Assembly (NCBI RefSeq): GCF_014199685.1
Contig: NZ_JACHNZ010000020.1
Coordinates: 1-64,000, forward strand
Length of the DNA: 64,000 bases
Reading direction: 5' to 3'
From: Sphingosinicella soli
GTDB taxonomy: Bacteria > Pseudomonadota > Alphaproteobacteria > Sphingomonadales > Sphingomonadaceae
Of the stretch, positions 27,300-39,989 are shown in pieces. The notes beneath the pieces are model-generated. The model saw only the letters and a program-made list of their open reading frames with translations, was not told the origin of the DNA and made no database searches. Each line of letters opens with the position of its first letter. Position 1 is the stretch's first letter. Made by a program: the position numbers and the translations under genes.

Positions 27300-28040
27300 T
27301 TACGCCCGGTAGTGGCGAAGCATGATATCGCGGCAATGTTCGGCGAGCGCCTTTCGCGTATCGAACGCCGACGCGGCGACCGGCTCGTGGAAATGCAGCA
27401 GAACCCCGACGCGCTGACGCGCGAGGCCGAGCGCATTGGGCAGCATGTCCTCGTCGCCGATCCAGGCGATCGCGTCCAGCACGGCGGGATCGAGCGGGCC
27501 GCCGCCGGGCGCGGTGTAGCGGATGGTGACGGGCTGGACCGCGACGGCGGCATCCGCCGCAGCGAAAAGACTGCTGCGGAACGGAAGAAGCCCGCGCCCG
27601 TCCGACGTCGTGCCCTCGGGGAACATCAGCACGCGCCGACCGGCGCGCAGCCGCGCCCGGATCGTTTCCATCTGGCTGACCGCCTGCGAACGCCGCTCGC
27701 GCTCCACGAAGATCGTGCCGGTGCGCGCCGCGAGCGCGCCGAGGCCGGGGTAGGCCGCGACATCGGCTTTCGAGACGAAATCCGTATCCACCACCGCCGC
27801 GACGCTGATGATATCGGCCCAGCTGATATGGTTGGCGACGAGCATCGTGCCCGCTGCGCCCGGCGTTCCCCGCACCTGCGGCCGCAGACCGAAACCCGCG
27901 GCGATCGCGCGGTGGAAGCCGCGTTCGAGCGCTTTTGCGGGAGAACTCGCCGGGTGCATCAGCAGCCAGGGCGGGACCAGCACGGCAGCACCCGCAAGGC
28001 CGAGCGCCGCGCGCGCGCGTCCGAAAGGCCGGTGGTTCAT
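27300..28040 (-). CDS. 1-acyl-sn-glycerol-3-phosphate acyltransferase (PlsC-like)
   Basis: A 246-residue membrane-associated acyltransferase. An N-terminal hydrophobic helix (LGLAGAAVLVPPWLLM) is followed by the catalytic motif NHISWADI (His and Asp), FVERERR, and the substrate motif MFPEGTTSDG. It adds an acyl chain to lysophospholipid, most often lysophosphatidic acid. It overlaps the upstream cyclopropane synthase gene by four bases (ATGA), suggesting coupled membrane-lipid remodelling. The exact lyso-lipid acceptor, or an ornithine-lipid type role, cannot be told. Confidence 0.85.
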   Translation of the reverse strand: MNHRPFGRARAALGLAGAAVLVPPWLLMHPASSPAKALERGFHRAIAAGFGLRPQVRGTPGAAGTMLVANHISWADIISVAAVVDTDFVSKADVAAYPGLGALAARTGTIFVERERRSQAVSQMETIRARLRAGRRVLMFPEGTTSDGRGLLPFRSSLFAAADAAVAVQPVTIRYTAPGGGPLDPAVLDAIAWIGDEDMLPNALGLARQRVGVLLHFHEPVAASAFDTRKALAEHCRDIMLRHYRA

Positions 28041-29260
28041 ATCATCCCGGCGTAACGCGCCTCGGCCTCTGCCATATAATCCCGCGTGATCGGCAGCGCA
28101 TCGCGGCGGCGCGCGAGCTGGATCTGGAAGTTGACGTGCCCGTCGTGCCGGAAGGCGCCCCGCGCGGCGGCGAGATAAAAGGTCCACATGCGGTAGAAGC
28201 GCTCGTCGTAGAGCGCGACGATCTCCGCCTTCGCGGCCTCCGTGCGGCGCAGCCACTCGTCCAGCGTCTTCCCGTAGTGGAGCCGCAGCACCTCGACATC
28301 GGTGATCCACAGCATCTCGCGCTCGATGACGGGTACGATTTCCGAAAGCGCGGGCGAATAGCCGCCGGGGAAGATGTATTTCGCGGTGAACGCATCGGTC
28401 GCGCCCGGCCCGTCCGCCCGGCCGATGGTGTGGATCAGCGCGGCACCGTCTTCGGTCAGCCGTTCACGGACATGCCGGAAGAAGGTGCGGTAGTTCGGGG
28501 TGCCGACATGCTCGAACATGCCCACCGAAACGATCCGGTCGAACGCGCCCGTCACGTCGCGGTAGTCGATCAGCTCGAACCGCACGCGGTCGGCGACCCC
28601 GGCCTCGGCGGCGCGGCGGCGCGCGACCTTGAGCTGTTCCTCCGACAGCGTGATGCCGAGCACATCCACATCGGCGACGCGGTTCAGGTACAGCGCCATG
28701 CCGCCCCAGCCGCAGCCGATGTCGAGCACCTTCTGCCCCGGCGCGAGCGCGAGCTTGGCGGCGATGTGCGCCTTCTTGTCGACCTGCGCCTGTTCGAGCG
28801 GTTCGGCGCCGGTGCGGTAGTAGGCGCAGCTGTACTGGCGGTCCGCATCGAGGAAGAGGTCGTAGAGCCGGTCGGACAGGTCGTAGTGGTGCGCGACGTT
28901 GCGCTTCGCGGCGCGGCGGTAATTCAGCTGATAGAGAGAGGCGGCAAGGCTTTGGGCGCGGCGGGTTTCGCTGCGGATGCCATTGTCGTCCGACCAGCGG
29001 GCATTCCACGCGACAAGGTCGAGCAGGTCTGAAATGCCGCCTGCGGTGAACTGCATCCGCCCGTCCATGAACGCTTCGGCGGCGCCGATCGCAGGGCTCA
29101 GCGCAATGCGCAGCGGCGTGCGCGCGTCGGTGAAATGCAGGGATACGGGCACCAGCGCAGGATGAGGCCTGCCGTAACGGCGCACACGCCGATCCGAGGT
29201 GGTGACCGTCAGTTCGCCGTCGCGGACGAGCCGCTTCAGCATGCGATCGAGCAGCAGCAT
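28037..29260 (-). CDS. cfa: cyclopropane-fatty-acyl-phospholipid synthase
   Basis: A 407-residue SAM-dependent enzyme that converts double bonds in phospholipid acyl chains to cyclopropane rings. The N-terminal lipid-binding region precedes a Rossmann methyltransferase with VLDIGCGWGGMALYLNR. Family motifs are AHHYDLSDRLYDLFLD, YSCAYYRTG, IVSVGMFEHVG, IFPGGYSP and RMWTFYLAA. The gene starts ATG CTG CTG without a clear ribosome binding site. It is in one transcript with a downstream PlsC-like gene. A mycolic-type or hydroxylating variant is unlikely in this lineage. Confidence 0.9.
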   Translation of the reverse strand: MLLLDRMLKRLVRDGELTVTTSDRRVRRYGRPHPALVPVSLHFTDARTPLRIALSPAIGAAEAFMDGRMQFTAGGISDLLDLVAWNARWSDDNGIRSETRRAQSLAASLYQLNYRRAAKRNVAHHYDLSDRLYDLFLDADRQYSCAYYRTGAEPLEQAQVDKKAHIAAKLALAPGQKVLDIGCGWGGMALYLNRVADVDVLGITLSEEQLKVARRRAAEAGVADRVRFELIDYRDVTGAFDRIVSVGMFEHVGTPNYRTFFRHVRERLTEDGAALIHTIGRADGPGATDAFTAKYIFPGGYSPALSEIVPVIEREMLWITDVEVLRLHYGKTLDEWLRRTEAAKAEIVALYDERFYRMWTFYLAAARGAFRHDGHVNFQIQLARRRDALPITRDYMAEAEARYAGMI

Positions 29261-29389
29261 GATGCGATCCTAATCAAGAACTTGGCGCGTGCAAATCCCC
29301 TGTTCGGCGGTTCGCCGGAACGCAAGGGCAGAACGCTTCGTCGCAGACGAGTGGATACGGCGAACCGAAGTCGTCAGTGCAGCATCGCG

Positions 29390-29857
29390 ATGGGGTCAAA
29401 TCTCGTTCAGATTCGCGGACGCTGGATCCGCGCTGCTGCTGCGGCAGCGACGGCGCTTGCGCTGTGCGCGTTTGCCGAAGCGTCGACGCCCTCCCCGCTC
29501 GCCGATGAACTTTCCGCGACCCTCGACGCCGATGATGCGGTTTTCGCAAGCGAAACGCAGCTGATCGGCGCCGGACGCGCCAGCTATTATGCCGACAAGT
29601 TCGATGGCCGCCGCACGGCGAACGGCGAAATCTTCGACCAGGACGAACTGACCGCAGCGCACCGCACACTGCCGATGGGCAGTATCGTGAAGGTGACCTG
29701 CGAGAAGACCGGCCGCAGCGTGACGGTTCGCGTCAACGATCGCGGCCCCTTCACCGGCAGCCGCGTGATCGATGTCTCGAAAGCGGCGGCGCGCGAACTG
29801 GGCATGCTGAACGCCGGGCTCACCGACGTGACGCTGGAACTTCTCCCCACCGCCTGA
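29390..29857 (+). CDS. rlpA: RlpA-family septal ring lytic protein
   Basis: A 155-residue exported protein. Its N-terminal signal peptide is AAAAATALALCAFAEAS. Its C-terminal double-psi beta-barrel matches RlpA: GRASYYADKFDGRRTANGE, TAAHRTLPMGSIVKV, VTVRVNDRGPF and VIDVSKAAARELGM. RlpA binds or cleaves denuded glycan at the division site. A SPOR domain is absent, so septal targeting is uncertain. MGSNLVQ is taken as the start because it directly precedes the signal. It stands between divergent and convergent neighbours, so is probably monocistronic. Confidence 0.85.
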   Translation: MGSNLVQIRGRWIRAAAAAATALALCAFAEASTPSPLADELSATLDADDAVFASETQLIGAGRASYYADKFDGRRTANGEIFDQDELTAAHRTLPMGSIVKVTCEKTGRSVTVRVNDRGPFTGSRVIDVSKAAARELGMLNAGLTDVTLELLPTA

Positions 29858-29880
29858 TCGGCATCTGACAGTATCGGCGC

Positions 29881-31095
29881 TCAGGCCAGCGCGGCCTGCT
29901 TTTCCGCCGCGATCCGATCGAGGTCGGCGCGCGACAGCTTCTCGCTTTCGCTCTTCAGCTGGCCGCAGGCGGCCATGATGTCGCGCCCGCGCGGCGTGCG
30001 CACCGGCGCAGAGATGCCGCCCTTGTAGATAATGTCGGAAAAGCGCGCGATGCGGGCGTCGTCGCTGCATTCGTAGGCGACGCCGGGCCAAGGGTTGAAC
30101 GGAATCAGGTTCACCTTCGCGGGCAGATTATATTTGCGGATGAGCCGCACGAGTTCGCGCGCGTCTTCATCTGAATCGTTCTTGTCCTTCAGCATCACAT
30201 ATTCGAACGTGATGCGGCGGGCATTGTTCGCGCCGGGATAGGCGGCGCACGCCTTCAGAAGCTCGTCGATGCCGTACTTGCGGTTGATGGGGACGATCTC
30301 GTCGCGCACATCCTTCGTCACGGCATGCAGCGAAACGGCGAGATTGACGCCGATCTCGGCGCCCGCGCGCGCCATCATCGGCACGACGCCGCTTGTCGAC
30401 AGCGTGATGCGGCGGCGGCTGAGCGCAAGGCCCGTCTCGTCCATGACGATGCCGAGGCCCTTGGAAACATTGTCGAAATTGTAAAGCGGCTCGCCCATCC
30501 CCATCATCACGATGTTGGAAAGCATGCGCGCCTCGCCGGTCAGATCCTCGCCCGGCTGCGGCCATTCGCCGAGCGCGTCGCGCGCGAGCATCACCTGCCC
30601 GACGATCTCGCCGGCGGTGAGGTTGCGCACCAGCTTCATCGTGCCGGTATAGCAGAAGCGGCAGTTGAGCGTGCAGCCCACCTGGCTCGAAACGCACAGC
30701 GTGCCGCGATCGGCGTCGGGGATGAACACCATCTCGTATTCGTTGCCGTCGTCGGTCTTCAGCAGCCACTTGCGCGTGCCGTCGGTCGAGACCTGCTGCT
30801 GCGTCACCTCCGGGCGGCCGACGACGAACCGCTCGGCGAGCAGCGCGCGCGTGTCCTTGGCGATGTCGGTCATGCCCGCGAAGTCGGTGAGGCCGCGGTG
30901 ATAGATCCAGTGCCACACCTGCTTGGCGCGAAGCCTGGCCTGCTTTTCAGGAACCCCAGCGGCGATCAGCGCCGCCGCCATTTCCGCCTTGTTCAGCCCG
31001 ACAAGATCGACGCGACCGTCCTCGCGCACGGTCTGTGCGCGCGGCACGGGAACGGGGTCGGCCCCGCCGGGAATCGTCATGGCTGCAGTCGGCAT
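29881..31095 (-). CDS. rlmN: 23S rRNA (adenine-2503-C2)-methyltransferase RlmN
   Basis: A radical-SAM enzyme that methylates A2503 of 23S rRNA and A37 of some tRNAs. At 404 residues it shows the radical-SAM cluster cysteines C141, C145 and C148 ([11 protein letters not shown]). An N-terminal accessory domain has [26 protein letters not shown] and [13 protein letters not shown] are typical of RlmN; the latter contains the methyl-carrying Cys region. AGGA lies just upstream of the chosen ATG. It is a conserved housekeeping gene and neighbours a histidine phosphatase 33 bases upstream. Confidence 0.95.
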   Translation of the reverse strand: MPTAAMTIPGGADPVPVPRAQTVREDGRVDLVGLNKAEMAAALIAAGVPEKQARLRAKQVWHWIYHRGLTDFAGMTDIAKDTRALLAERFVVGRPEVTQQQVSTDGTRKWLLKTDDGNEYEMVFIPDADRGTLCVSSQVGCTLNCRFCYTGTMKLVRNLTAGEIVGQVMLARDALGEWPQPGEDLTGEARMLSNIVMMGMGEPLYNFDNVSKGLGIVMDETGLALSRRRITLSTSGVVPMMARAGAEIGVNLAVSLHAVTKDVRDEIVPINRKYGIDELLKACAAYPGANNARRITFEYVMLKDKNDSDEDARELVRLIRKYNLPAKVNLIPFNPWPGVAYECSDDARIARFSDIIYKGGISAPVRTPRGRDIMAACGQLKSESEKLSRADLDRIAAEKQAALA

Positions 31096-31128
31096 GGCGC
31101 GTCCTGTAGGGCTTTTCAGGCGTTTTGC

Positions 31129-31782
31129 CTAGAAGCCCTTCGCTTTGCCGTCCGCCGAGCCGTGGCCGACGTGGATCGCCTCCTCGCGCCCGGCTTCGAT
31201 GCGGAAGACCGTGCCCTGCGGCGCATCGGCGGCAAGCGGCGCGCAGTCCGGCGCGAAGGGTGTGCCGCCGACGAGCGCGCCGCGCAGCACGCGTGCGGTG
31301 ATGCCGTGGCTGATGACGAGCGCGGGCCGGGCGGGATCGAGGTCCGCAAGCCACATCGAAAGCCTTCGCGCGATATCGGGATACCATTCGCCGTTCGGCG
31401 GCTTCCTGAGGAAGACGCGCCGGTCCGGGCAGACGATCGGCCCGGATTCGGCGACGATCTCCGCATAGCTGCGGCCTTCCCAGTCGCCGACGTCGATTTC
31501 GAGCAGCCGGTCGTCGGCGCGGATATCGAAGAAATCGCGCTCGAGATGCTCGGCGATGATCGCCGCCGTCTGCATCGTGCGCCCGGAACGCGACGCCCAG
31601 AGATCGATATCGGGCTTCGGGCCGAGGATGCCCCGAAGCGCGCGGCCCATGTCGTCGGCCTGACGGATGCCGTTGCGGGTGAGCGGGGTATGGCCCATGT
31701 GCCCCTGCATGCGCGCGGCGGCGTTGAACACGGTTTCGGCGTGCCGTGCGAGATAGAGTGTGGGCGCGGTGGGGTTCGTCAT
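31129..31782 (-). CDS. histidine phosphatase family protein
   Basis: A 217-residue phosphoglycerate-mutase-like phosphatase. The catalytic phospho-His sits in the N-terminal YLARHAETVFN, with HTPLTRNGIRQADDMGR and SRSGRTMQTAAI after it. A second His is in VISHGITARVLRG. Substrate is not predictable from the sequence. The presence of both RHAET and SHG shows an intact active site. It lies upstream of rlmN on the same strand and may be co-transcribed. No ribosome binding site is visible. Confidence 0.85.
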   Translation of the reverse strand: MTNPTAPTLYLARHAETVFNAAARMQGHMGHTPLTRNGIRQADDMGRALRGILGPKPDIDLWASRSGRTMQTAAIIAEHLERDFFDIRADDRLLEIDVGDWEGRSYAEIVAESGPIVCPDRRVFLRKPPNGEWYPDIARRLSMWLADLDPARPALVISHGITARVLRGALVGGTPFAPDCAPLAADAPQGTVFRIEAGREEAIHVGHGSADGKAKGF

Positions 31783-31884
31783 GCGCGGCGCTTATGCAAA
31801 GATTTTTACAGAAAACCTACTCTTTCCTAAGCCCGGCGCGTGCGCTAGCAGGGCCGCAGTCTTTGCAGCAGCGCGGGAGGCCAC

Positions 31885-32592
31885 GTGGCGAACAAGCTTT
31901 ACGACGACGCAGCGAGCGCCCTTCAGGGCGTTCTGTTCGACGGGATGACCGTCATGTCCGGCGGTTTCGGGCTGTGCGGCATCCCGGAAAACCTGATCGC
32001 GGCGCTTCGCGATTCGGGCACGAAGGGCCTTACGGTCATATCGAACAACGCGGGCGTCGATGATTTCGGGCTCGGCCTGCTCCTGCAGACGCGGCAGATC
32101 GCCAAGATGATCTCGTCATACGTGGGCGAGAACAAGGAGTTCGAGCGCCAGTATCTGTCGGGCGAGCTGCAGCTTGAATTCAACCCGCAGGGCACGCTGG
32201 CGGAACGCATCCGCGCGGGCGGCGCGGGCATCCCCGGCTTCTACACCAAAACCGGCGTCGGCACGCTGGTCGCCGAAGGCAAGGAGCAGAAGGATTTCGG
32301 GGGCGAGACGTACATCCTCGAAACCGGGCTCGTCGCGGATCTTTCCATCGTGAAGGCGTGGAAGGCGGACCCGTACGGCAATCTCGTCTTCCGCAAGACC
32401 GCGCGCAACTTCAACCCGATGATGGCGACGGCGGGCAAGGTGACGGTGGTTGAAGTCGAAGAACTCGTCGGCCCCGGCGAGCTTGACCCCGACCACATCC
32501 ACACGCCGGGCATCTTCGTGCAGCGGCTGTTCGTCGGCAAGGCGTACGTGAAGCGCATCGAGCAGCGCACGATTCGGAAGGAGGCCGCCTGA
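31885..32592 (+). CDS. scoA: 3-oxoacid CoA-transferase subunit A
   Basis: A 235-residue CoA-transferase alpha subunit. With the next gene it moves CoA between succinyl-CoA and a 3-oxo acid such as acetoacetate or 3-oxoadipate. Family motifs are [38 protein letters not shown] and [20 protein letters not shown]. The start is GTG after GGGAGG. Its stop overlaps the start of the beta subunit by one base. The phenylacetate pathway feeds acetyl- and succinyl-CoA, so a link is possible. PcaIJ-type specificity is the main alternative; I favour ScoAB on the glycine-rich alpha motif. Confidence 0.9.
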   Translation: MANKLYDDAASALQGVLFDGMTVMSGGFGLCGIPENLIAALRDSGTKGLTVISNNAGVDDFGLGLLLQTRQIAKMISSYVGENKEFERQYLSGELQLEFNPQGTLAERIRAGGAGIPGFYTKTGVGTLVAEGKEQKDFGGETYILETGLVADLSIVKAWKADPYGNLVFRKTARNFNPMMATAGKVTVVEVEELVGPGELDPDHIHTPGIFVQRLFVGKAYVKRIEQRTIRKEAA

Positions 32593-33233
32593 TGCCCTGG
32601 AACCGTGACGGTATGGCGGCGCGCGCCGCGAAGGAACTGCAGGACGGCTTTTACGTAAACCTCGGCATCGGCATGCCGACGCTGGTCGCCAACTACATCG
32701 CCGAAGGCATCGACGTGACGCTGCAAAGCGAGAACGGCATGCTCGGCATGGGGCCGTTCCCCACCGAAGACGAAGTCGACGCCGATCTCATCAACGCGGG
32801 CAAGCAGACGATCACGCAGCTGCGCCGCACGAGCTATTTCAGCTCCGCCGACAGCTTCGCGATGATCCGCGGCGGCCATATCGACCTTTCCATCCTCGGC
32901 GCGATGGAAGTCGCGGAAAACGGCGACCTCGCCAACTGGATGATCCCCGGCAAGATGGTGAAGGGCATGGGCGGCGCGATGGACCTTGTCGCGGGCGTGA
33001 AGCGCATCGTCGTGTTGATGGACCACACCAACAAGGCGGGCGAATCGAAGTTCCTGAAAGCCTGCACGCTGCCGCTGACCGGCCAGGGCGTGGTCGACGT
33101 CGTGATCTCCGACCTCGGCGTGTTCGAGCGCCCGGCCAAGGGCCAGACCTTCCGCCTGATCGAACTCGCGCCCGACGTGACGCTGGATGAAGTCGCCGCG
33201 AAGACCGAGGCGCGCTACGAAGTCGCGCTCTAG
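32592..33233 (+). CDS. scoB: 3-oxoacid CoA-transferase subunit B
   Basis: A 213-residue beta subunit carrying the catalytic glutamate in LQSENGMLGMGPFP, which forms the glutamyl-CoA thioester. Other matches are YVNLGIGMPTLVANYIAEG, GGHIDLSILGAMEV and GMGGAMDLVAGVKR. It begins inside the alpha-subunit stop (TGATG), so the two are translated together as an alpha-beta enzyme. Length and active-site region look normal. Confidence 0.92.
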   Translation: MPWNRDGMAARAAKELQDGFYVNLGIGMPTLVANYIAEGIDVTLQSENGMLGMGPFPTEDEVDADLINAGKQTITQLRRTSYFSSADSFAMIRGGHIDLSILGAMEVAENGDLANWMIPGKMVKGMGGAMDLVAGVKRIVVLMDHTNKAGESKFLKACTLPLTGQGVVDVVISDLGVFERPAKGQTFRLIELAPDVTLDEVAAKTEARYEVAL

Positions 33234-33413
33234 CAGCGTCGGTTTCGCGCGGCTCATCGAAACTGCATCGCGCGCGAAGGCTGCGCTTTCATTCTAGTAA
33301 CGACGGGGAGAGGATCGATTAGCGGCTTGCATTCGAGCAGTGATTCCCCCTACCGATGCCCAACTGAGCCGCTATAGTCGCGCGCTCTTAATCGGGGGTT
33401 TGAAGGGAAACGC

Positions 33414-34514
33414 ATGAAGGCGACGGTCGAGCGGGCGACGCTGCTCAAATGCCTTGGTCACGTCCAGTCGGTGGTGGAGCGTCGCAACACGATCCCGATC
33501 CTGTCGAACGTCCTTATCGAGGTTGAAAACGGCGGCCTGAAACTGATGGCGACCGACCTTGATCTGCAGGTGGTCGATTCGATCGCCGCGCAGGTCGAAA
33601 CGGCAGGCGCGACGACGGTTTCGGCGCATACGCTGTTCGATATCGTGCGCAAGCTGCCTGAAGGCAGCCAGGTCGAACTCGCGGTTGCGGGCGACAAGAT
33701 GTCGATCGCGGCGGGCCGCGCGCGCTTCAACCTCGCGACGCTGCCGCGCGACGATTTCCCGATGATCGCCGAAAGCGACCTGCCGACGAAGTTCCAGCTT
33801 CCCGCCGAAACGCTGAAGCAGATCATCGACAAGACGCGCTTCGCCATCTCCACCGAAGAGACGCGCTATTACCTGAACGGCATCTTCATGCACGTCGTCG
33901 ACGGCAAGCTGCTCGCCGTCGCGACCGACGGCCACCGGCTGGCGCGCGTCGCGCTCGATGCGCCCGCAGGCTCGGACGGCATGCCCGACATCATCGTGCC
34001 CCGGAAGTGCGTCGCCGAAGTGCGCAAGCTGCTCGACGAAGTGACGGGCGAGATCGAGATTTCGCTCTCCTCCACCAAGATCCGCTTCCGCGCCGGCACC
34101 GCCGTGCTCACCTCGAAGCTGATCGACGGCACCTTCCCGGATTATTCGCGGGTGATCCCCACGAAGAACGACCGGCTTCTGAAGGTCGATACCAAATCGC
34201 TCGCCGAAGGCGTCGACCGCGTCGCCGCGATCGCCACCGAAAAGACGCGCGCGGTGAAGATGAGCATCGACCGCGACCGCATCGTGCTGTCGGTCACGAG
34301 CCCGGAAACCGGCACCGCCGCCGAGGAAGTGCCCGCTGACTATGCGTCGGACGCCATCGATGTGGGCTTCAACGCGCGCTATCTGCTCGACATCCTCGGC
34401 GAGATCGAAACCGACGAGATCGAGATTCATCTCGCAGACGCTGCCGCGCCGACGCTGATCCGCGAAGGCCCGTCGTCTCCGGCGCTCTACGTGCTGATGC
34501 CGATGCGCGTTTGA
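33414..34514 (+). CDS. dnaN: DNA polymerase III beta sliding clamp
   Basis: The ring-shaped processivity clamp of the replicative polymerase, 366 residues. Three similar domains of about 120 residues follow each other. The N-terminus is MKATVERATLLKCLGHVQSV. RYYLNGIFMHVVDGKLLAVA and TDGHRLA mark domain two. The C-terminal VLMPMRV lies at the hydrophobic groove. AAGGGA precedes the ATG. dnaA is not beside it; a secreted-protein gene on the other strand separates it from recF. The 180-base leader contains no cluster of DnaA boxes that I can see. Confidence 0.95.
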   Translation: MKATVERATLLKCLGHVQSVVERRNTIPILSNVLIEVENGGLKLMATDLDLQVVDSIAAQVETAGATTVSAHTLFDIVRKLPEGSQVELAVAGDKMSIAAGRARFNLATLPRDDFPMIAESDLPTKFQLPAETLKQIIDKTRFAISTEETRYYLNGIFMHVVDGKLLAVATDGHRLARVALDAPAGSDGMPDIIVPRKCVAEVRKLLDEVTGEIEISLSSTKIRFRAGTAVLTSKLIDGTFPDYSRVIPTKNDRLLKVDTKSLAEGVDRVAAIATEKTRAVKMSIDRDRIVLSVTSPETGTAAEEVPADYASDAIDVGFNARYLLDILGEIETDEIEIHLADAAAPTLIREGPSSPALYVLMPMRV

Positions 34515-34559
34515 CGCGCGCCGGACTCGGGTGACATCGAGGCTGTCCGCTTCAGCTTA

Positions 34560-35273
34560 CTACGCCGGACAGCCTGCCTTCATCTCCTTCAGCAGGTCCG
34601 CGCGGCTGATCGGTTCGGCGGGCAGTTTGAAGCGGGCGGGATCGACGGCGCCGTCCTTCACGCTGACCAGCTCGAATTTCGCGCCCGCGCGGAGCGGCGT
34701 GCCGAGCGCGAACGCCTGCCGCATCTGGGCGATCATGTCGGGCGCGGCATCGCCGAGGAACGGGGCGGAGAGCACCATCGTCGCCTCGATGAACTGCTGC
34801 ATGGCCTTGCCCGCGGGCGCCAGCGCGGGATCGCGCGTGGCGATCCATTCGACCACCTCGTCGGGCTTCTGGTCGTCGAGGCCCTTCACGCGGTAGCGCT
34901 CCCCGGTGAAACCCGCGACGCTCGCCGTGCCCGCAGCCTCGATGACAAGCGGCACGTTCGGCGCGGGATCGGCCTTCGCCGCCGTCTCGAACAGGCCCTT
35001 GAAAACGGGGCCGATCGCTTCGCCGACCACGGCGGCGAAATCGCTGATCCGCATGACCCGGGCCTCGGCGCGTGTCGTATCGACGAGATAAAGCGCGCCA
35101 TCCAGGATCACCGCCGTCTGCCCCGGCACCGGCCCGGCGACATGCACCGCGCCGCTGTCGGCGATCTCCAGCGTGAGGTTTTTGCCGTCCTCACCCTTGT
35201 AGACCACGGTCTGGTCGGCAAGCGCGGCGGACGAGAGCAGCATCGCGGCAACACAGGTGACAGCACGGATCAT
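34560..35273 (-). CDS. hypothetical exported protein
   Basis: A 237-residue protein of unknown function with a clear signal peptide (VTCVAAMLLSSAALA). The mature part begins DQTVVYKGEDGKNLTLEI. It reads as a repeated beta-strand protein with AVILDGALYLVDT and GERYRVKGLDDQKPDEVVEW, in the style of DUF4412-like or LolA/LppX-like secreted proteins, but I cannot assign a family with confidence. One cysteine lies three residues from the C-terminus. GGAGG precedes the chosen ATG. It sits on the opposite strand between dnaN and recF, whose genes otherwise would be neighbours. Confidence 0.7.
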   Translation of the reverse strand: MIRAVTCVAAMLLSSAALADQTVVYKGEDGKNLTLEIADSGAVHVAGPVPGQTAVILDGALYLVDTTRAEARVMRISDFAAVVGEAIGPVFKGLFETAAKADPAPNVPLVIEAAGTASVAGFTGERYRVKGLDDQKPDEVVEWIATRDPALAPAGKAMQQFIEATMVLSAPFLGDAAPDMIAQMRQAFALGTPLRAGAKFELVSVKDGAVDPARFKLPAEPISRADLLKEMKAGCPA

Positions 35274-35322
35274 AAAGGCCTCCCTTTGCACGCGAGACTA
35301 GCACGCGATAGACGGGGCCGCC

Positions 35323-38794
<3,472 letters not shown>

Positions 38795-38881
38795 CCACCG
38801 CGCTCTCCGTCTTGATCTGCCGCAATGTTTCCTGCGTTGGCGGCGGGTACATCCGTTCGGGTGAACAACGGGAGAGCGAAG

Positions 38882-39679
38882 ATGAAATCGATACTCGTCC
38901 ATATCCATGACGATGCCGGGCAGGCCGCACGGCTTCAGGCCGCACTCGATGTCGCGCGCTTTTACAGCGGGCACCTCACCTGCCTCCAGGCGATGCCGTT
39001 CGCGGCCTATGCGGGCGAGCCCTTCACCGGCGCGATGATCGCCTACGAGGCTTATGCCGAAACGATGGAGGCGACGCGCACGCGCATCGAGGCGCAGTTG
39101 CAGAACGAAGGCGTGTCCTGGGACTGGATCGATTCGCGCGGCAGCGGATCGGCGGCGGTGATGATGCACAGCCCGCTGACCGACCTGATCGTGCTGAGCC
39201 CCCCGGGCAAGCTGACCGATCCCGATGCCGCGCTGCCGATCGTCGGCGAGATCGCCACGAAGGTGCGTGCGCCCGTGCTCGTGGTTCGCGACGACCGGAT
39301 CGGTTTCGATCCGTCCGCCACCGCGCTCATCGCCTGGAACGGCTCGCCCGAAGCCGCGCAGGCCGTGCGCAACGCCATGAGCATGCTCACCGCCGCAAAA
39401 AGTGCCCACATCGCCTGCATCGAGGAGGATTCGGCGTCGCACATCCCTGCGCGCGAGGCGGCCTCCTACCTTTCCCGCCACGGGATCAAGGCCGAAGTCC
39501 ACGCCCGCGCGAAGAGCGGCAGCGTGGCGGACACGCTCGGCAGCATCGCCGCCGAGGTCCGCGCGGGCTATATGGTGATGGGCGCCTATGGCCGCTCGCG
39601 CTTTGCCGAGTTCATTCTCGGCGGCGTCACCCGCTCGCTGCTGACGGAGGCTCCGCTGCCTCTGGTGCTGTCGCACTGA
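38882..39679 (+). CDS. universal stress protein, UspA family
   Basis: A 265-residue protein with a C-terminal Usp fold ending in the ATP-binding pattern MGAYGRSRFAEFILGGVTRS. The N-terminal half (MKSILVHIHDDAGQAARLQA) is a second, more divergent Usp domain without that motif. The first half contains MHSPLTDLIVLSP. A start 19 codons earlier is possible, but the ATG after GGGAGAG gives the family's usual beginning. It follows gyrB by 87 bases. Its last 53 bases overlap a convergent small membrane-protein gene. Function in stress survival is from the family. Confidence 0.85.
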   Translation: MKSILVHIHDDAGQAARLQAALDVARFYSGHLTCLQAMPFAAYAGEPFTGAMIAYEAYAETMEATRTRIEAQLQNEGVSWDWIDSRGSGSAAVMMHSPLTDLIVLSPPGKLTDPDAALPIVGEIATKVRAPVLVVRDDRIGFDPSATALIAWNGSPEAAQAVRNAMSMLTAAKSAHIACIEEDSASHIPAREAASYLSRHGIKAEVHARAKSGSVADTLGSIAAEVRAGYMVMGAYGRSRFAEFILGGVTRSLLTEAPLPLVLSH

Positions 39680-39911
39680 CCTTCCGGATCAGGTAGCGGT
39701 AGACGCCGACCACGTTGATGATGAAGAGCACGGCGTTCTGCGTGGAGAGCGCCGGCTCCTCGTCGATGAGCCCGGCGGTGATCCATGCCGCGCTCGACAG
39801 CAGGAACAGCACGAACCCCCATCCCGTGACCCGGCGGCCCAGATCGGCGGCGACGGCGAGCGCCGCCACCATGCCGCTGATCGACGCGGACCATTTCACG
39901 ATTTCCAGCAC
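39627..39911 (-). CDS. small predicted membrane protein
   Basis: A 94-residue protein with three hydrophobic helices: WSASISGMVAALAVAADLG, WGFVLFLLSSAAWITAGLI and LSTQNAVLFIINVVGVYRYL. It has a short basic cytoplasmic tail. The GTG start follows AAAGGAG. The pattern resembles small PnuC-like/SWEET-like fragments and other uncharacterised three-helix proteins. I cannot name a family. It converges on and overlaps the universal stress protein gene. Confidence 0.6.
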   Translation of the reverse strand: MLEIVKWSASISGMVAALAVAADLGRRVTGWGFVLFLLSSAAWITAGLIDEEPALSTQNAVLFIINVVGVYRYLIRKVSATAPEAAEPPSAASG

Positions 39912-39989
39912 GGCGCGCTCCTTTTCCCTCTGCGTTCAAGCCCCGCGCAGCCGATAGGTTCCGGTCCCCGCCGCACGGACATCTGTGAT

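Noticed and set aside
28037-29260. Methyltransferase as a natural-product enzyme
   Set aside because: YSCAYYRTG and GGYSP motifs and linkage to PlsC fit cyclopropane fatty-acid synthase.
33234-33413. Possible replication origin upstream of dnaN
   Set aside because: No cluster of DnaA boxes and no dnaA or rpmH; only a promoter-sized gap. In this order the origin usually lies elsewhere.
38825-38881. Extension of the stress protein by 19 codons
   Set aside because: The family's first strand starts at MKSILVH and a ribosome binding site (GGGAGAG) supports that ATG.
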